Below are positions 23,201-33,599 of a stretch of DNA of 64,000 nucleotides, in pieces. The notes under the pieces were generated by a model. It made no database searches, was not told where the DNA came from, and saw only the letters and a program-made list of their open reading frames with translations. How positions within the stretch are numbered: the first letter of the stretch is position 1; each line of letters opens with the position of its first letter. Where the stretch lies: NCBI RefSeq assembly GCF_048569485.1, contig NC_134353.1, positions 429,120,113-429,184,112 on the forward strand, read 5' to 3'. This DNA comes from Anomaloglossus baeobatrachus. Taxonomy: Eukaryota; Chordata; Amphibia; Anura; Aromobatidae. Both the position numbers and the translations under genes were made by a program.

Positions 23201-23875
23201 GCCTTGGGGCTCAGTTACATTGATCAATGCGATTGCTAAATATCTCCTTTTTCCTAATATTCATGGCAGGTATGCAATTCATTATTCACATGTTCAAATT
23301 AGCAAGTAGCATTTTTCATTGTATATTCCAATATTTTTCCATATGCTTGAGGCATTATACCATTATCTAAGTTTGATGTGCAGCCTTATTCTTATATATA
23401 GTATGTATTTTTGGCTTGCACTCATATATATATATATATATTAGTGCTCACTTCAGTTATCCTATTCAGTTATATGTAGTTTTTTTCTGAATGTGAACAC
23501 AGCTCCGCCCCTTTCGGCCATGTTTTTTCCATCTCCTATATAAGAAAGTCCTTAGTTACCCCTCTCCACCCATAGCAGTTTTTAATTGCAATGAGATGAC
23601 ACACAGTTAGGGTCACAGAGCTAGGGACCCCAATATAGAGATATGCCTTGACGAGGCCTTGGGGCTCAGTTACATTGATCAATGCGATTGCTAAATATCT
23701 CCTTTTTCCTAATATTCATGGCAGGTATGCAATTCATTATTCACATGTTCAAATTAGCAAGTAGCATTTTTCATTGTATATTCCAATATTTTTCCATATG
23801 CTTGAGGCATTATACCATTATCTAAGTTTGATGTGCAGCCTTATTCTTATATATAGTATGTATTTTTGGCTTGCA

Positions 23876-23915
<40 letters not shown>

Positions 23916-24803
23916 TGCTCACTTCAGTTATCCTATTCAGTTATATGTAGTTTTTTTCTGAATGTGAACACAGCTCCGCCCCTTTCGGCCATGTTTTTTC
24001 CATCTCCTATATAAGAAAGTCCTTAGTTACCCCTCTCCACCCATAGCAGTTTTTAATTGCAATGAGATGACACACAGTTAGGGTCACAGAGCTAGGGACC
24101 CCAATATAGAGATATGCCTTGACGAGGCCTTGGGGCTCAGTTACATTGATCAATGCGATTGCTAAATATCTCCTTTTTCCTAATATTCATGGCAGGTATG
24201 CAATTCATTATTCACATGTTCAAATTAGCAAGTAGCATTTTTCATTGTATATTCCAATATTTTTCCATATGCTTGAGGCATTATACCATTATCTAAGTTT
24301 GATGTGCAGCCTTATTCTTATATATAGTATGTATTTTTGGCTTGCACTCATATATATATATATATATATTAGTGCTCACTTCAGTTATCCTATTCAGTTA
24401 TATGTAGTTTTTTTCTGAATGTGAACACAGCTCCGCCCCTTTCGGCCATGTTTTTTCCATCTCCTATATAAGAAAGTCCTTAGTTACCCCTCTCCACCCA
24501 TAGCAGTTTTTAATTGCAATGAGATGACACACAGTTAGGGTCACAGAGCTAGGGACCCCAATATAGAGATATGCCTTGACGAGGCCTTGGGGCTCAGTTA
24601 CATTGATCAATGCGATTGCTAAATATCTCCTTTTTCCTAATATTCATGGCAGGTATGCAATTCATTATTCACATGTTCAAATTAGCAAGTAGCATTTTTC
24701 ATTGTATATTCCAATATTTTTCCATATGCTTGAGGCATTATACCATTATCTAAGTTTGATGTGCAGCCTTATTCTTATATATAGTATGTATTTTTGGCTT
24801 GCA

Positions 24804-24837
<34 letters not shown>

Positions 24838-26212
24838 TGCTCACTTCAGTTATCCTATTCAGTTATATGTAGTTTTTTTCTGAATGTGAACACAGCTCCG
24901 CCCCTTTCGGCCATGTTTTTTCCATCTCCTATATAAGAAAGTCCTTAGTTACCCCTCTCCACCCATAGCAGTTTTTAATTGCAATGAGATGACACACAGT
25001 TAGGGTCACAGAGCTAGGGACCCCAATATAGAGATATGCCTTGACGAGGCCTTGGGGCTCAGTTACATTGATCAATGCGATTGCTAAATATCTCCTTTTT
25101 CCTAATATTCATGGCAGGTATGCAATTCATTATTCACATGTTCAAATTAGCAAGTAGCATTTTTCATTGTATATTCCAATATTTTTCCATATGCTTGAGG
25201 CATTATACCATTATCTAAGTTTGATGTGCAGCCTTATTCTTATATATAGTATGTATTTTTGGCTTGCACTCATATATATATATATATATATATTAGTGCT
25301 CACTTCAGTTATCCTATTCAGTTATATGTAGTTTTTTTCTGAATGTGAACACAGCTCCGCCCCTTTCGGCCATGTTTTTTCCATCTCCTATATAAGAAAG
25401 TCCTTAGTTACCCCTCTCCACCCATATCAGTTTTTAATTGCAATGAGATGACACACAGTTAGGGTCACAGAGCTAGGGACCCCAATATAGAGATATGCCT
25501 TGACGAGGCCTTGGGGCTCAGTTACATTGATCAATGCGATTGCTAAATATCTCCTTTTTCCTAATATTCATGGCAGGTATGCAATTCATTATTCACATGT
25601 TCAAATTAGCAAGTAGCATTTTTCATTGTATATTCCAATATTTTTCCATATGCTTGAGGCATTATACCATTATCTAAGTTTGATGTGCAGCCTTATTCTT
25701 ATATATAGTATGTATTTTTGGCTTGCACTCATATATATATATATATATTAGTGCTCACTTCAGTTATCCTATTCAGTTATATGTAGTTTTTTTCTGAATG
25801 TGAACACAGCTCCGCCCCTTTCGGCCATGTTTTTTCCATCTCCTATATAAGAAAGTCCTTAGTTACCCCTCTCCACCCATAGCAGTTTTTAATTGCAATG
25901 AGATGACACACAGTTAGGGTCACAGAGCTAGGGACCCCAATATAGAGATATGCCTTGACGAGGCCTTGGGGCTCAGTTACATTGATCAATGCGATTGCTA
26001 AATATCTCCTTTTTCCTAATATTCATGGCAGGTATGCAATTCATTATTCACATGTTCAAATTAGCAAGTAGCATTTTTCATTGTATATTCCAATATTATT
26101 CCATATGCTTGAGGCATTATACCATTATCTAAGTTTGATGTGCAGCCTTATTCTTATATATAGTATGTATTTTTGGCTTGCACTCATATATATATATATA
26201 TATATATTAGTG
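20181..26212 (-). repeat. Inverted sub-array, 13 units
   Basis: Thirteen occurrences of CAGTTATCCTATTCAG, one per unit. With the forward block it makes a palindrome more than 3 kb per arm. Confidence 0.9.
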
Positions 26213-26534
26213 CTTGTTTCAGAAGAGTCCTGGCGTCCCTGCACGCTGCAGCGCTAGTTACATGCCGCCACGGCTGCAACTGCCGCTCCTCCAACAGCTT
26301 CGTCGGGCGAAGACATCTTTTTCCCGTCCCCTCTTGGTACTCTTCAGCACTTCCGTTTGTTGGGGGGGGGCTTCGCTTTCACGCTTTCCCTGCTCGGAGA
26401 AGACGCTCGAGTGGGAGATTTTCGCGCCAAGATGGCGGCGCCTCAAAACCCTCGGCCGGACGCCGCCGGCGGAGATCACAAGGCGCTCCTCTACTGGTAA
26501 GTACAGGGGTTCAATCCTGTTCACAGCGCCAAGT
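26213..26534 (-). pseudogene. Internal region 2, right portion, with primer-binding site
   Basis: Matches 14213-14521 and holds the primer-binding site complement just left of LTR 3. It continues the interior interrupted at 17052. Confidence 0.75.
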
Positions 26535-27390
26535 TGTCGCGGGCGGGGAGGACGCCGTCGCTGCTGCACTCTCGCTAACGTTCGGGTCCGGCGCTGCTGC
26601 GATGGCTGCTCCGTGGCTCGAGCGGTGGGCCGGATCCGGGGACTCAAGCGGCGCTCCTCGCCCGTGAGTGAAAGGGGTGGTTGGTTTGGGGAATTTAGTC
26701 CGTGACACCACCCACGGGTCGTAGTGAAGATGGGCACCACCGCTGCTGATGATGGGGATCCCGGGAGCGATGGTAGGGAGCAGCTGGGATGCTATTTTCC
26801 CCCTCCGTGGGTAGGGGTCGGTGGTCCCGGGGCCCGATGAGGTGACGGGGAGGCAGGGTCGGTGAGGTGCAGGGTTGCAGGGACGGCGTGGTACCGGATG
26901 GCACGGGTGTACTCATTCAGCAAGAAAGGTACAAAGTCCTCGGTAAACCAAACGGCTGGATGGACGGGTCCTGCAGCCGGCTGCAGTGTCTCTCCCCGGA
27001 CAGGTGATGGCGGCTGTCTTTCCCTGCACCTTGATGTTCTTCTTCTGACTACTATGGATTCCCAACGGTAGTCCGCTCCCCGGTGTATGGGTACCCGAGA
27101 AGCCCGTTTGCCCGCAGGCGCTGGCCCTTGGGTCTCTAGCCTTAGGAGGTAGCTGTATACCCTCACGGTGTGGGCGGTTGCCTTCAATCGGGACTTTTGC
27201 TGTTGTGAAACCCCTGGGGCTCCAGTCACATTCGGATCTGACTATTGTCGGTGGCTCCAAGCCTGGTCGGGGTCCGATGGCCCTGCCTGTGTGTGCTGGC
27301 TTCACTTCGCTCCCCGGTCGGTACCGGCGGGCCGTCGCCCATCCCCGGTCCTACGGTTCCGCGTTGCTCCACCACTCCTGCAGACGGCCA
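26535..27390 (-). repeat. LTR 3 of the chain, joined to another family
   Basis: Begins TGTCGCGGG and follows LTRs 1 and 2 to CAGACGGCCACCA, then passes without a terminal motif into unrelated internal sequence at about 27390. Confidence 0.75.
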
Positions 27391-28280
27391 CCAAAACCCC
27401 GTCTTCCACTGCCTGCGGTGCAGGTACGGTAGCCGGGCTCGCACTTGTAGAACTGTCCTCGCTCCTTGAACTCCCTGCCGTCCTCCACCAGGGGCTCCGA
27501 CCCCTGATGGCGCCCACCGGTCTCCGGTCCCGGCAGCGTTCAACAAGTCAAGCAGGGTCCGGCTCCTTCCACCCTGCATACCGGATGGCACCCCACGGGA
27601 ACATGGGGGCATTCAACAAAGGACTCCGGCACTGCAGGAGCGGGTCCTTTAAAACTTGAACTTTAAAATGTTGAACTGTAAAACTTCAGGGGTTACTTGC
27701 AACTTTAAGGTTCAGCACCGCTGGGGCACACTCTGGCAAAGTGCCCGGGTAGGCCGCAAAGCCTGCAGATTGGTACCAGTACAGCGGGTGGGGACTCATC
27801 TTCAGAGACGGACTCCGTATCCGCCTCATCCAGTGCTAGCGCGTAATATGCTCGGGGCGACAAAGCCATCCGGTAGCCGTTCCCACCATCCTGCGGGATA
27901 TATGTAGCCACCGGGATGCTGCTATCGGAGTTGCTTTCCGATTCTGGCCTCCAAGGTGAAGCCAGGCGGCCTACCGGTGCCTACTCCATTACCGTCGCAG
28001 GGTCATCACCATCGGCGGGTCCTTCGGTGGGAGCCGCTGGGATTGCTGGCATCCCCGGGACCTCCGCTCCTGCGACCGGAGCGGGAGCCGCCCGCTGGCT
28101 GACTGATTTACCTTCAAGCCCCGCCACTCTGGTGACAGGTGCTGCTCTGCTCGCCTCCCTGGATGCCGACATTCTCCTTTTCTTCTCCCGCGGGCATCAG
28201 CAGCAGCCGGCTCACCCGCTCCCCCTTGGTCTTTTTCGAGCACTTCTCTAGCTTCTTTGCTCCGCTCCGCTCTCGGGAGT
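27391..28280 (-). pseudogene. Internal region of a related LTR element with a CCHC zinc knuckle (fossil)
   Basis: On the minus strand near 27.72-27.77 kb the translation has CRLCGLPGHFARVC, a CX2CX4HX4C knuckle. It is preceded by an acidic stretch (DEADTESVSEDESPP) and by Ala/Pro-rich sequence. This is a gag-type nucleic-acid-binding module in the place where the cold-shock element has its cold-shock domain. No pol motif is seen. Broken. Confidence 0.6.
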
Positions 28281-29369
28281 TGGCGCTACACGTGGAGATT
28301 TGGGGTGTTTGGATTTGAGGTGATAGTTCGTGACGCCACCCACGGGTTGTCGTGATTGTAGAGACCACCGCTGCGGTGAAGGTGTACGGGCCCCACGGGA
28401 GCGATGTAGTACCGCAGCTAGGTGTTAACCCCTCCGTGGGTAGGGGATGTTGGTCCTGGGGTCCGGTGGGCCGGGGCCCGGGTGCAGGGTGTAGTGTTGC
28501 AGTGCAGCGCGGTGCGGTGCCTGATGGCACTGGTGTACTCACTCTGACAAAAGACACTGGAGTCACTGGTAAACCAAACGGAGTGATGAACGGGGCCCGC
28601 AGCCGGCTGCAGCTTTTCCCAGGTTAGGTTGGTAATGTCCGCTTTTCTCCTGTTCCTCTGTATGTGAATCTTGACTCCTGTGCCTAGGCACCGGTAGTCC
28701 GCTCGCCGGCGTGTATCTGTCGTAGGAGCCCATTGGCCCGCAGACGCTGACCCTTTGGATCTCTGGCCCTTAGCGGTGGCACTTATCCGGAATGGTTGGG
28801 CTGTTGCCTTCAATCGGGACTTAGGTGGGAATGAACCCCTGAGGTCCAGACCGCAATCAGTTAATTTGACTATGGTGGTGGCTTCTAGCCTAGTTCGGGG
28901 TCTGAGTACCCTGCCTGGTGCTCCGGTATCCAGTTGGCTCCCCGGTTCGGTTTCGGCGGGCCACTACCCTGTCCCGGTCCCTTGCGGTTCAACCGGTCAT
29001 CTTCCCGGTCTCCTGCAGGCGGCCACTACCGTCTGCCTCCTTGCCAATGGTGACTGGGCTCCAACCCAGCCACCGGAGTAGTCTTTGGCAGGCCTGAACA
29101 CAGGTCTGCTTCTGGACACAACCTCCCTCCTTCACTGTCAAAACCACTCTCTCAACTCCCTTGAACTTGACTACAAGGTTCCTGCCTCCACGCCTGTGAA
29201 CTCCTCGTTGGGTGGAGACAACTGCCTGGCTCAACCCCCCCGGTGTGGACAGCAAACCTGGAGGGTGGTGACAAGGCTTTTAGTTTGACTGCTGTTACCT
29301 AACTGGGAAGGGGGGTGTGTAGTGTTGTTGTGTCTACCTGGGACGACCTGGATAGTCCAGGGCATCACA
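28281..29369 (-). repeat. LTR of the knuckle-bearing relative
   Basis: Contains GTTCGTGACGCCACCCACGGG and downstream blocks alignable by eye with LTRs 1-3, and ends GGGCATCACA. Its left edge is approximate because I could not find a clean TG terminus. Confidence 0.55.
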
Positions 29370-30025
29370 GAACACGGGAGTCCACTCCCGGCTTGTTATG
29401 TACCTGAGGAGCCATGCCCGCTGGCGCTGACCCATGGGATCTATCGGGCCCTGGTGGTTGCCCTATCCCTCTCTGTGGGTGACTGTCTGCTTTTGGGACT
29501 TTGGTTGGGACAGGACCTAAAATCCTGCCCTCAATTGGTTAATTAGCTAGGCTGTTGGTTACGGTCCTGGCTTCAGGGTCCAAGTACTCCCTCTGTGCAC
29601 GGTTTCTGGGTCAGTTCTCCGGTGTTGGTACCGGCGGGCTCCAACCCTGGACCGGTCCACCTCGGATTTCCGGCTGCCATCTTCCCGTCGCCTGCTAACG
29701 GGGACCACCGTCTGCCACCTAGCCAAGGTACCAGGGCTCTGACCCTGGCACCTGTCATCTTGAGCTTCACCTCCACTGGAGCTACACCTAGCCCCAGCCT
29801 CCACTCCTCTCAACTTGAACTCTAGACTTAATCTGTTAGTTTTCCCGCCCCGGGATGTATAGACCCCTAGGTGGGCGTTTCCTAACCGCCTGGTCTCGCC
29901 CACTGGTATGCCTGTCTTGCCCTGAGGGGGGTGGCTAGGGTTTCAGGTCGGCTGTATGTAACCCTGTGAGGGATGGTGTTATGAGGAGGCCTCGTGTCAC
30001 TACCTGGTTTTGCCAGGGCGTCACA
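29370..30025 (-). repeat. Partial LTR of a further relative
   Basis: Directly abuts the previous LTR end and finishes CCAGGGCGTCACA, close to the GGCGCCACA end of the other families. It shares GTACCGGCGGGC and ACCACCGTCTGCC blocks with them. Confidence 0.55.
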
Positions 30026-30728
30026 CAACCGTGCCCATAAGCCAACGTCTTCACCTTTGTCCTGGCCCCCCAAATTTAGGTTCACCACCGTGTTGTCCCC
30101 TTGGGAGATCCCCAGGACTGCCGCTGCTGTGGCAACCCCCTGTACCCCCACATGCCAGTGTCCTGGCAGAGCCAGGGGGGCCGCCAGCTTCACCTTTACC
30201 AGGGGAGGGGTATGGTCCTCACTTACCTCTTCCCAGTCGTCCGTGACTTGTAAGTCCCTGGGCTTCGGTGCCTCCTGCCTCCTCTGCTGAGCATCCCAGA
30301 CACAATATCCACTTGCACTAGAACATCCACCAGGCCTCCCGTCCTTCAACGGGCCCAGGTCCTCTCTCTTGCTTGCTCTCCATCTTGTTTTTCTGCTTCA
30401 CTCTTAAAGCTCCTATGTCTCCTTCTGATTTCCGGGGTAAAGGGGGGAATTTTACTGTATCCAGCCACTCCTCCAGAGGTGCAGTCTTTTCTTTAAACCA
30501 TACCCGACCTTCTCCTTTTTGTCCCGGCACACTGCATCCCGCACTGTAGCTGCGGGTGGGGTTTTCTATCAGGGCTCATCCCCCTGGGTTGACCGACAGT
30601 CACTGTATCTCCAGGGAGTGGGTCGCTGTTTCGCGCCACTGCACCATTGCTCTGCCCATGCTGGGCTCATTATCTTTCTCTGACGACCGCCTCCATCTTG
30701 CTTCCTCTCAGCCGCGCACGGTCAGGGC
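30026..30728 (-). mobile_element. Internal region of the further relative, up to the hAT insertion
   Basis: Minus-strand frames read GEGRVWFKEKTAPLEEWLDT and, lower down, VTDDWEEVSEDHTPPLVKVK. I recognise neither. The region resumes after the hAT element at 47058 and ends at a primer-binding site there. The last 8 bases (30721-30728) are the hAT target duplication. Confidence 0.5.
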
Positions 30729-31505
30729 TAGAGTTGAGCGCAGTTCGCGGGTCGAGTGATTTTGGGGGCTGTTCTAGATTGAACTAGAACTCAAGCTTTT
30801 TGCTAAAGCTCGATAGTTCTAGATACGTTCGAGAACGGTTCTAGCAGCAAAAAGACAAGCTAATTACTAGCTGGCTTTCCGCTGTAATAGTGTAAGTCAC
30901 TCTGTGACTCACACTATTATGAAATTTCAGTGTATAGTGTGCGGGAACAGCGCATTCAGATCACTGCTGTATGGATAATGGCGATCGTCATTTTTTTTTT
31001 TTTTCCTTGTCTTCCTTCCCTAAGCGCGCGCATGTAGTGGGGCGGGCCAGCATGTCAGCCAATCCCAGACACACACACAGCTAAGTGGACTTTTAGCCAG
31101 AGAAGCAACGGCATGTGTGATAGGATGTCCATGTCACATGTCCCTGCATTATAAAAACGGACATTTTCCTCCAGCACGCCATTATCTGCCTTCTGCGTCT
31201 TGGTGTCAGTCACCGCTGGCGTAGCTCCTGTCTCCGATACTGCTGTGTACGCTCTATACACAGCGCTATACAGAATAGGGATAGACGTTTCTATTAGTCC
31301 TTTTAAGGGCTAATACCGGCAGGGTCAGAGCCATAGGTGACAGTCAGGTCCGTGAAAACAGATTTTAACAGCTACACAAGATGACAGCGTCTGTGTAGCT
31401 AAGGTCAGGGATTTCCTCGCTGCATTTCCCCATTAGGAGGGATAGAAAGGCAGGCTTCCTTTCCTCTACCCAGACCCACAACCCTGCCACTGTACCCTCC
31501 TGCCC
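30729..31505 (+). other. 5' terminal region of the hAT transposon
   Basis: Begins with the inverted terminal repeat. It contains GTTCTAGATTGAACTAGAAC-like palindromic subterminal sequence within the first 100 bp, a candidate transposase-binding region. No coding signal. Confidence 0.6.
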
Positions 31506-32215
31506 TTTGCACACTCAAGCTCATTGTTACTAAGCCATTATACAAGCAAACACTGAGTAAACTTAGTGGCATCCTAAAAGTGGCTGTTGGACTTCCATTA
31601 GTGTCCCACTGGTGCAAATCTATGTGCATCACCTCTGCATTGCACACTCAAACTCATTGTTACTAAGCCATTATACTAGCAAACACTGAGTAAACTTAGT
31701 GGCATCCTAAAAGTGGCTGTTGGACTTCCATTAGTGTCCCACTGGTGCAAATCTATGTGCAGCACCTCTGCATTGCACACTCAAACTCATTGTTACTAAG
31801 CCATTATACTAGCAAACACTGAGTAAACGTAGTGGCATCCTAAAAGTGGCTGTTGGACTTCCATTAGTGTCCCACTGGTGCAAATCTATGTGCAGCACCT
31901 CTGCATTGCACACTCAAATTCATTGTTACTAAGCCATTATACTAGCAAACACTGAGTAAACTTAGTGGCATCCTAAAAGTGCCTGTTGGACTTCCATTAG
32001 TGTCCCACTGGTGCAAACCTATGTGCATCACCTCTGCATTGCACACTCAAACTCATTGTTACTAAGCCATTATACTAGCAAACACTGAGTAAACTTAGTG
32101 GCATCCTAAAAGTGCCTGTTGGACTTCCATTAGTGTCCCACTGGTGCAAACCTATGTGCATCACCTCTGCATTGCACACTCAAACTCATTGTTACTAAGC
32201 CATTATACTAGCAAA
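31506..32215 (+). repeat. 134-bp tandem array in the hAT 5' region (about 5.3 units)
   Basis: GCACACTCAAACTCATTG recurs near 31508, 31641, 31775, 31909, 32042 and 32175, a 134-bp period with few changes between units. Confidence 0.92.
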
Positions 32216-32367
32216 CTATGCTGCCAGTTTAAGTGCCGTAGTTGCATTGTCAGGGATAGTTATTGTTGTTTATTCTGCTGTTAATAAAGCTAGACCACCG
32301 CTGCAATCTACACCACCTCTCAATTTTTACTACCACATTTTAAGTGCACAATCTTGTCGCAATCAAA

Positions 32368-32811
32368 ATGAGTGGCAACATGACAGATGCTGGTGGAAAG
32401 GGGAAGAGGCGTGTTGGAAAAGGAAAAAAAGGGTTTGTCCGTGGGGAAGGTGGCAAAGCTCCATTAACATCTGCTGAAGATAGACCATCTTCCAGCAAAA
32501 GTAAGATGTCTACTACTTACCGTGGACAATCCGATGTGCTCCCTTTTTTACGGACACGAACAACTGGAACAAAGGTAGATGATGGCCAAAAAAGGAAAAT
32601 GCTTGAATGGATCTCAAGTGGTCCAACAAGTGCCCTCTCCGCCACCTCAACTACCGCATCCAAAAAACACCAGTCCTCTGAGTTGTCATCCCAATCAAAC
32701 TTGCTTTCTGCCAGCTCTGAAGTCTCCATCCGACAGTATGGTGGAACTGAGATGGCTGAGTCTGCAGAGCTGTTCAGTCACACTATAGCCTGGGAATCAA
32801 AGGTCTGCTCC
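32368..32811 (+). pseudogene. hAT transposase, N-terminal portion
   Basis: Starts MSGNMTDAGGKGKRRVGK, basic then Ser/Thr-rich. It runs into the chromovirus target site (CCAAG, 32811-32815) and continues beyond it at 38822. The chosen Met lies in the same frame as MHNLVAIK slightly upstream, but is followed by the first sequence with a protein-like composition. No named domain in this part. Confidence 0.6.
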
Positions 32812-32815
32812 CAAG

Positions 32816-33594
32816 TGTAATACTATTGTATGTACTGAGGATTTCGATTGCGTTAGGGCAATGACAACCAGAGACGAGTTCTTGGTGCAAAAGACGTTTT
32901 ATAATATGTAACCGCAATATGTGCACAGAAGAGAATATACACAATAATAAGTAACCGCAATATGTAAACAGAACAAAATATACACAGTAATATGTAACCG
33001 CAAGATGTAAACAGAACAAAATATACACAGTAATATGTAACCGCAATATGCACACAGAACAGTATATACACAGTGGAACATAAACACAGTAAATACCTGC
33101 TGGGTTCAGAGCAAAGAGGAATTCCCGGGGCCGCACACCGGACTCCCCCAGGGAGACCACCAGGAGCGAACCCCTATACAGGGGCTGTCCGGAAATCACC
33201 CCAGAAGGCCTAAATGCGCAGCAGCCGGGACACAAAAAGGGCAACAGATATAGTCCAAAAAATGTCCGTACGTGATGTGAGTCCTAGGGTGGATATGAAC
33301 GGGAGGGACCGGGCAGAAGTGCCGACCAGAGACGGCAGACAGAGTCCGAGCACAGTTGGATGAGAGGTGAAGTCCAGAGCTGGTGTCAGGTGTTTCAACT
33401 GGATCCAAACAGCAATCAGGAGATGAGAGCAGCTGGGCAGGAGTACACAGGAAGCAGTATACTCAGGCAACTAGACTAAGCTTAGGGGCGGCTTTTAAAC
33501 AGATGGACAAGGAAGTAGGGCAACAGAACAGAAAACTCTGTTAACAAAGGGCAAGATCCTTCAAAAGAAAACTGGAAATCCCGGAACTCTGACA
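32816..33594 (-). repeat. 3' LTR of the chromovirus, with internal 48-bp repeats
   Basis: Contains about four 48-bp units with GTAACCGCAATATGTAAACA (roughly 32907-33075). These give a series of short Cys-rich spurious ORFs. The same units occur in the other LTR. Confidence 0.9.
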
Positions 33595-33599
33595 GTACT

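Larger units (their letters stand above)
17053..26212. repeat. 9.16 kb array of about 20 units of ~460 bp, 7 forward then 13 inverted, flanked by a 14-bp duplication
   Basis: Each unit runs from AGAATAAGGCTGCACATC to GATAACTGAAGTGAGCACTA, a (TA)n of variable length, TGAGTGCAAGCC and ACATACTATATATA. Units are almost identical and differ mainly in TA length (about 450-480 bp each). Orientation flips once, at about 20180. CTTGTTTCAGAAGA is present at both edges (17039-17052, 26213-26226), and deleting the array plus one copy restores the LTR element's interior. The whole array therefore behaves as one insertion. No unit codes for a protein. The 14-bp duplication resembles that of the Penelope-like element here. 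Confidence 0.9.
11688..27390 (-). mobile_element. Tandem chain of non-autonomous LTR elements: LTR-internal-LTR-internal-LTR (fossil)
   Basis: Three LTRs begin TGTCGCGGGCGGGG (11688, 14522, 26535). The first two end GGCGCCACA; the third is joined to foreign sequence near 27390. Two nearly identical internal regions lie between them (12825-14521; 15665-17052 continuing at 26213-26534), the second split by a 9.16 kb tandem array. Polypurine tract complement TTCCCCCTT follows LTRs 1 and 2. In element sense TGGCGCTGGGAACAGGAT precedes LTRs 2 and 3 as a primer-binding site. All are on the minus strand. LTR termini and polypurine tract match the cold-shock element, so they share a superfamily. No pol is present. 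The tandem layout suggests unequal recombination between LTRs. Confidence 0.82.

Noticed and set aside
17053-26212. Hammerhead ribozyme in the ~460-bp array unit
   Set aside because: CTTGACGAGGCC and GGCCGAAAGG look suggestive, but no CTGANGA with a paired stem leading to GAAA could be found on either strand.
32853-33087. Cys/Tyr-rich membrane-like peptides (CVHIAVTYYCVYFVLF)
   Set aside because: Product of the 48-bp LTR repeats, present in both chromovirus LTRs.
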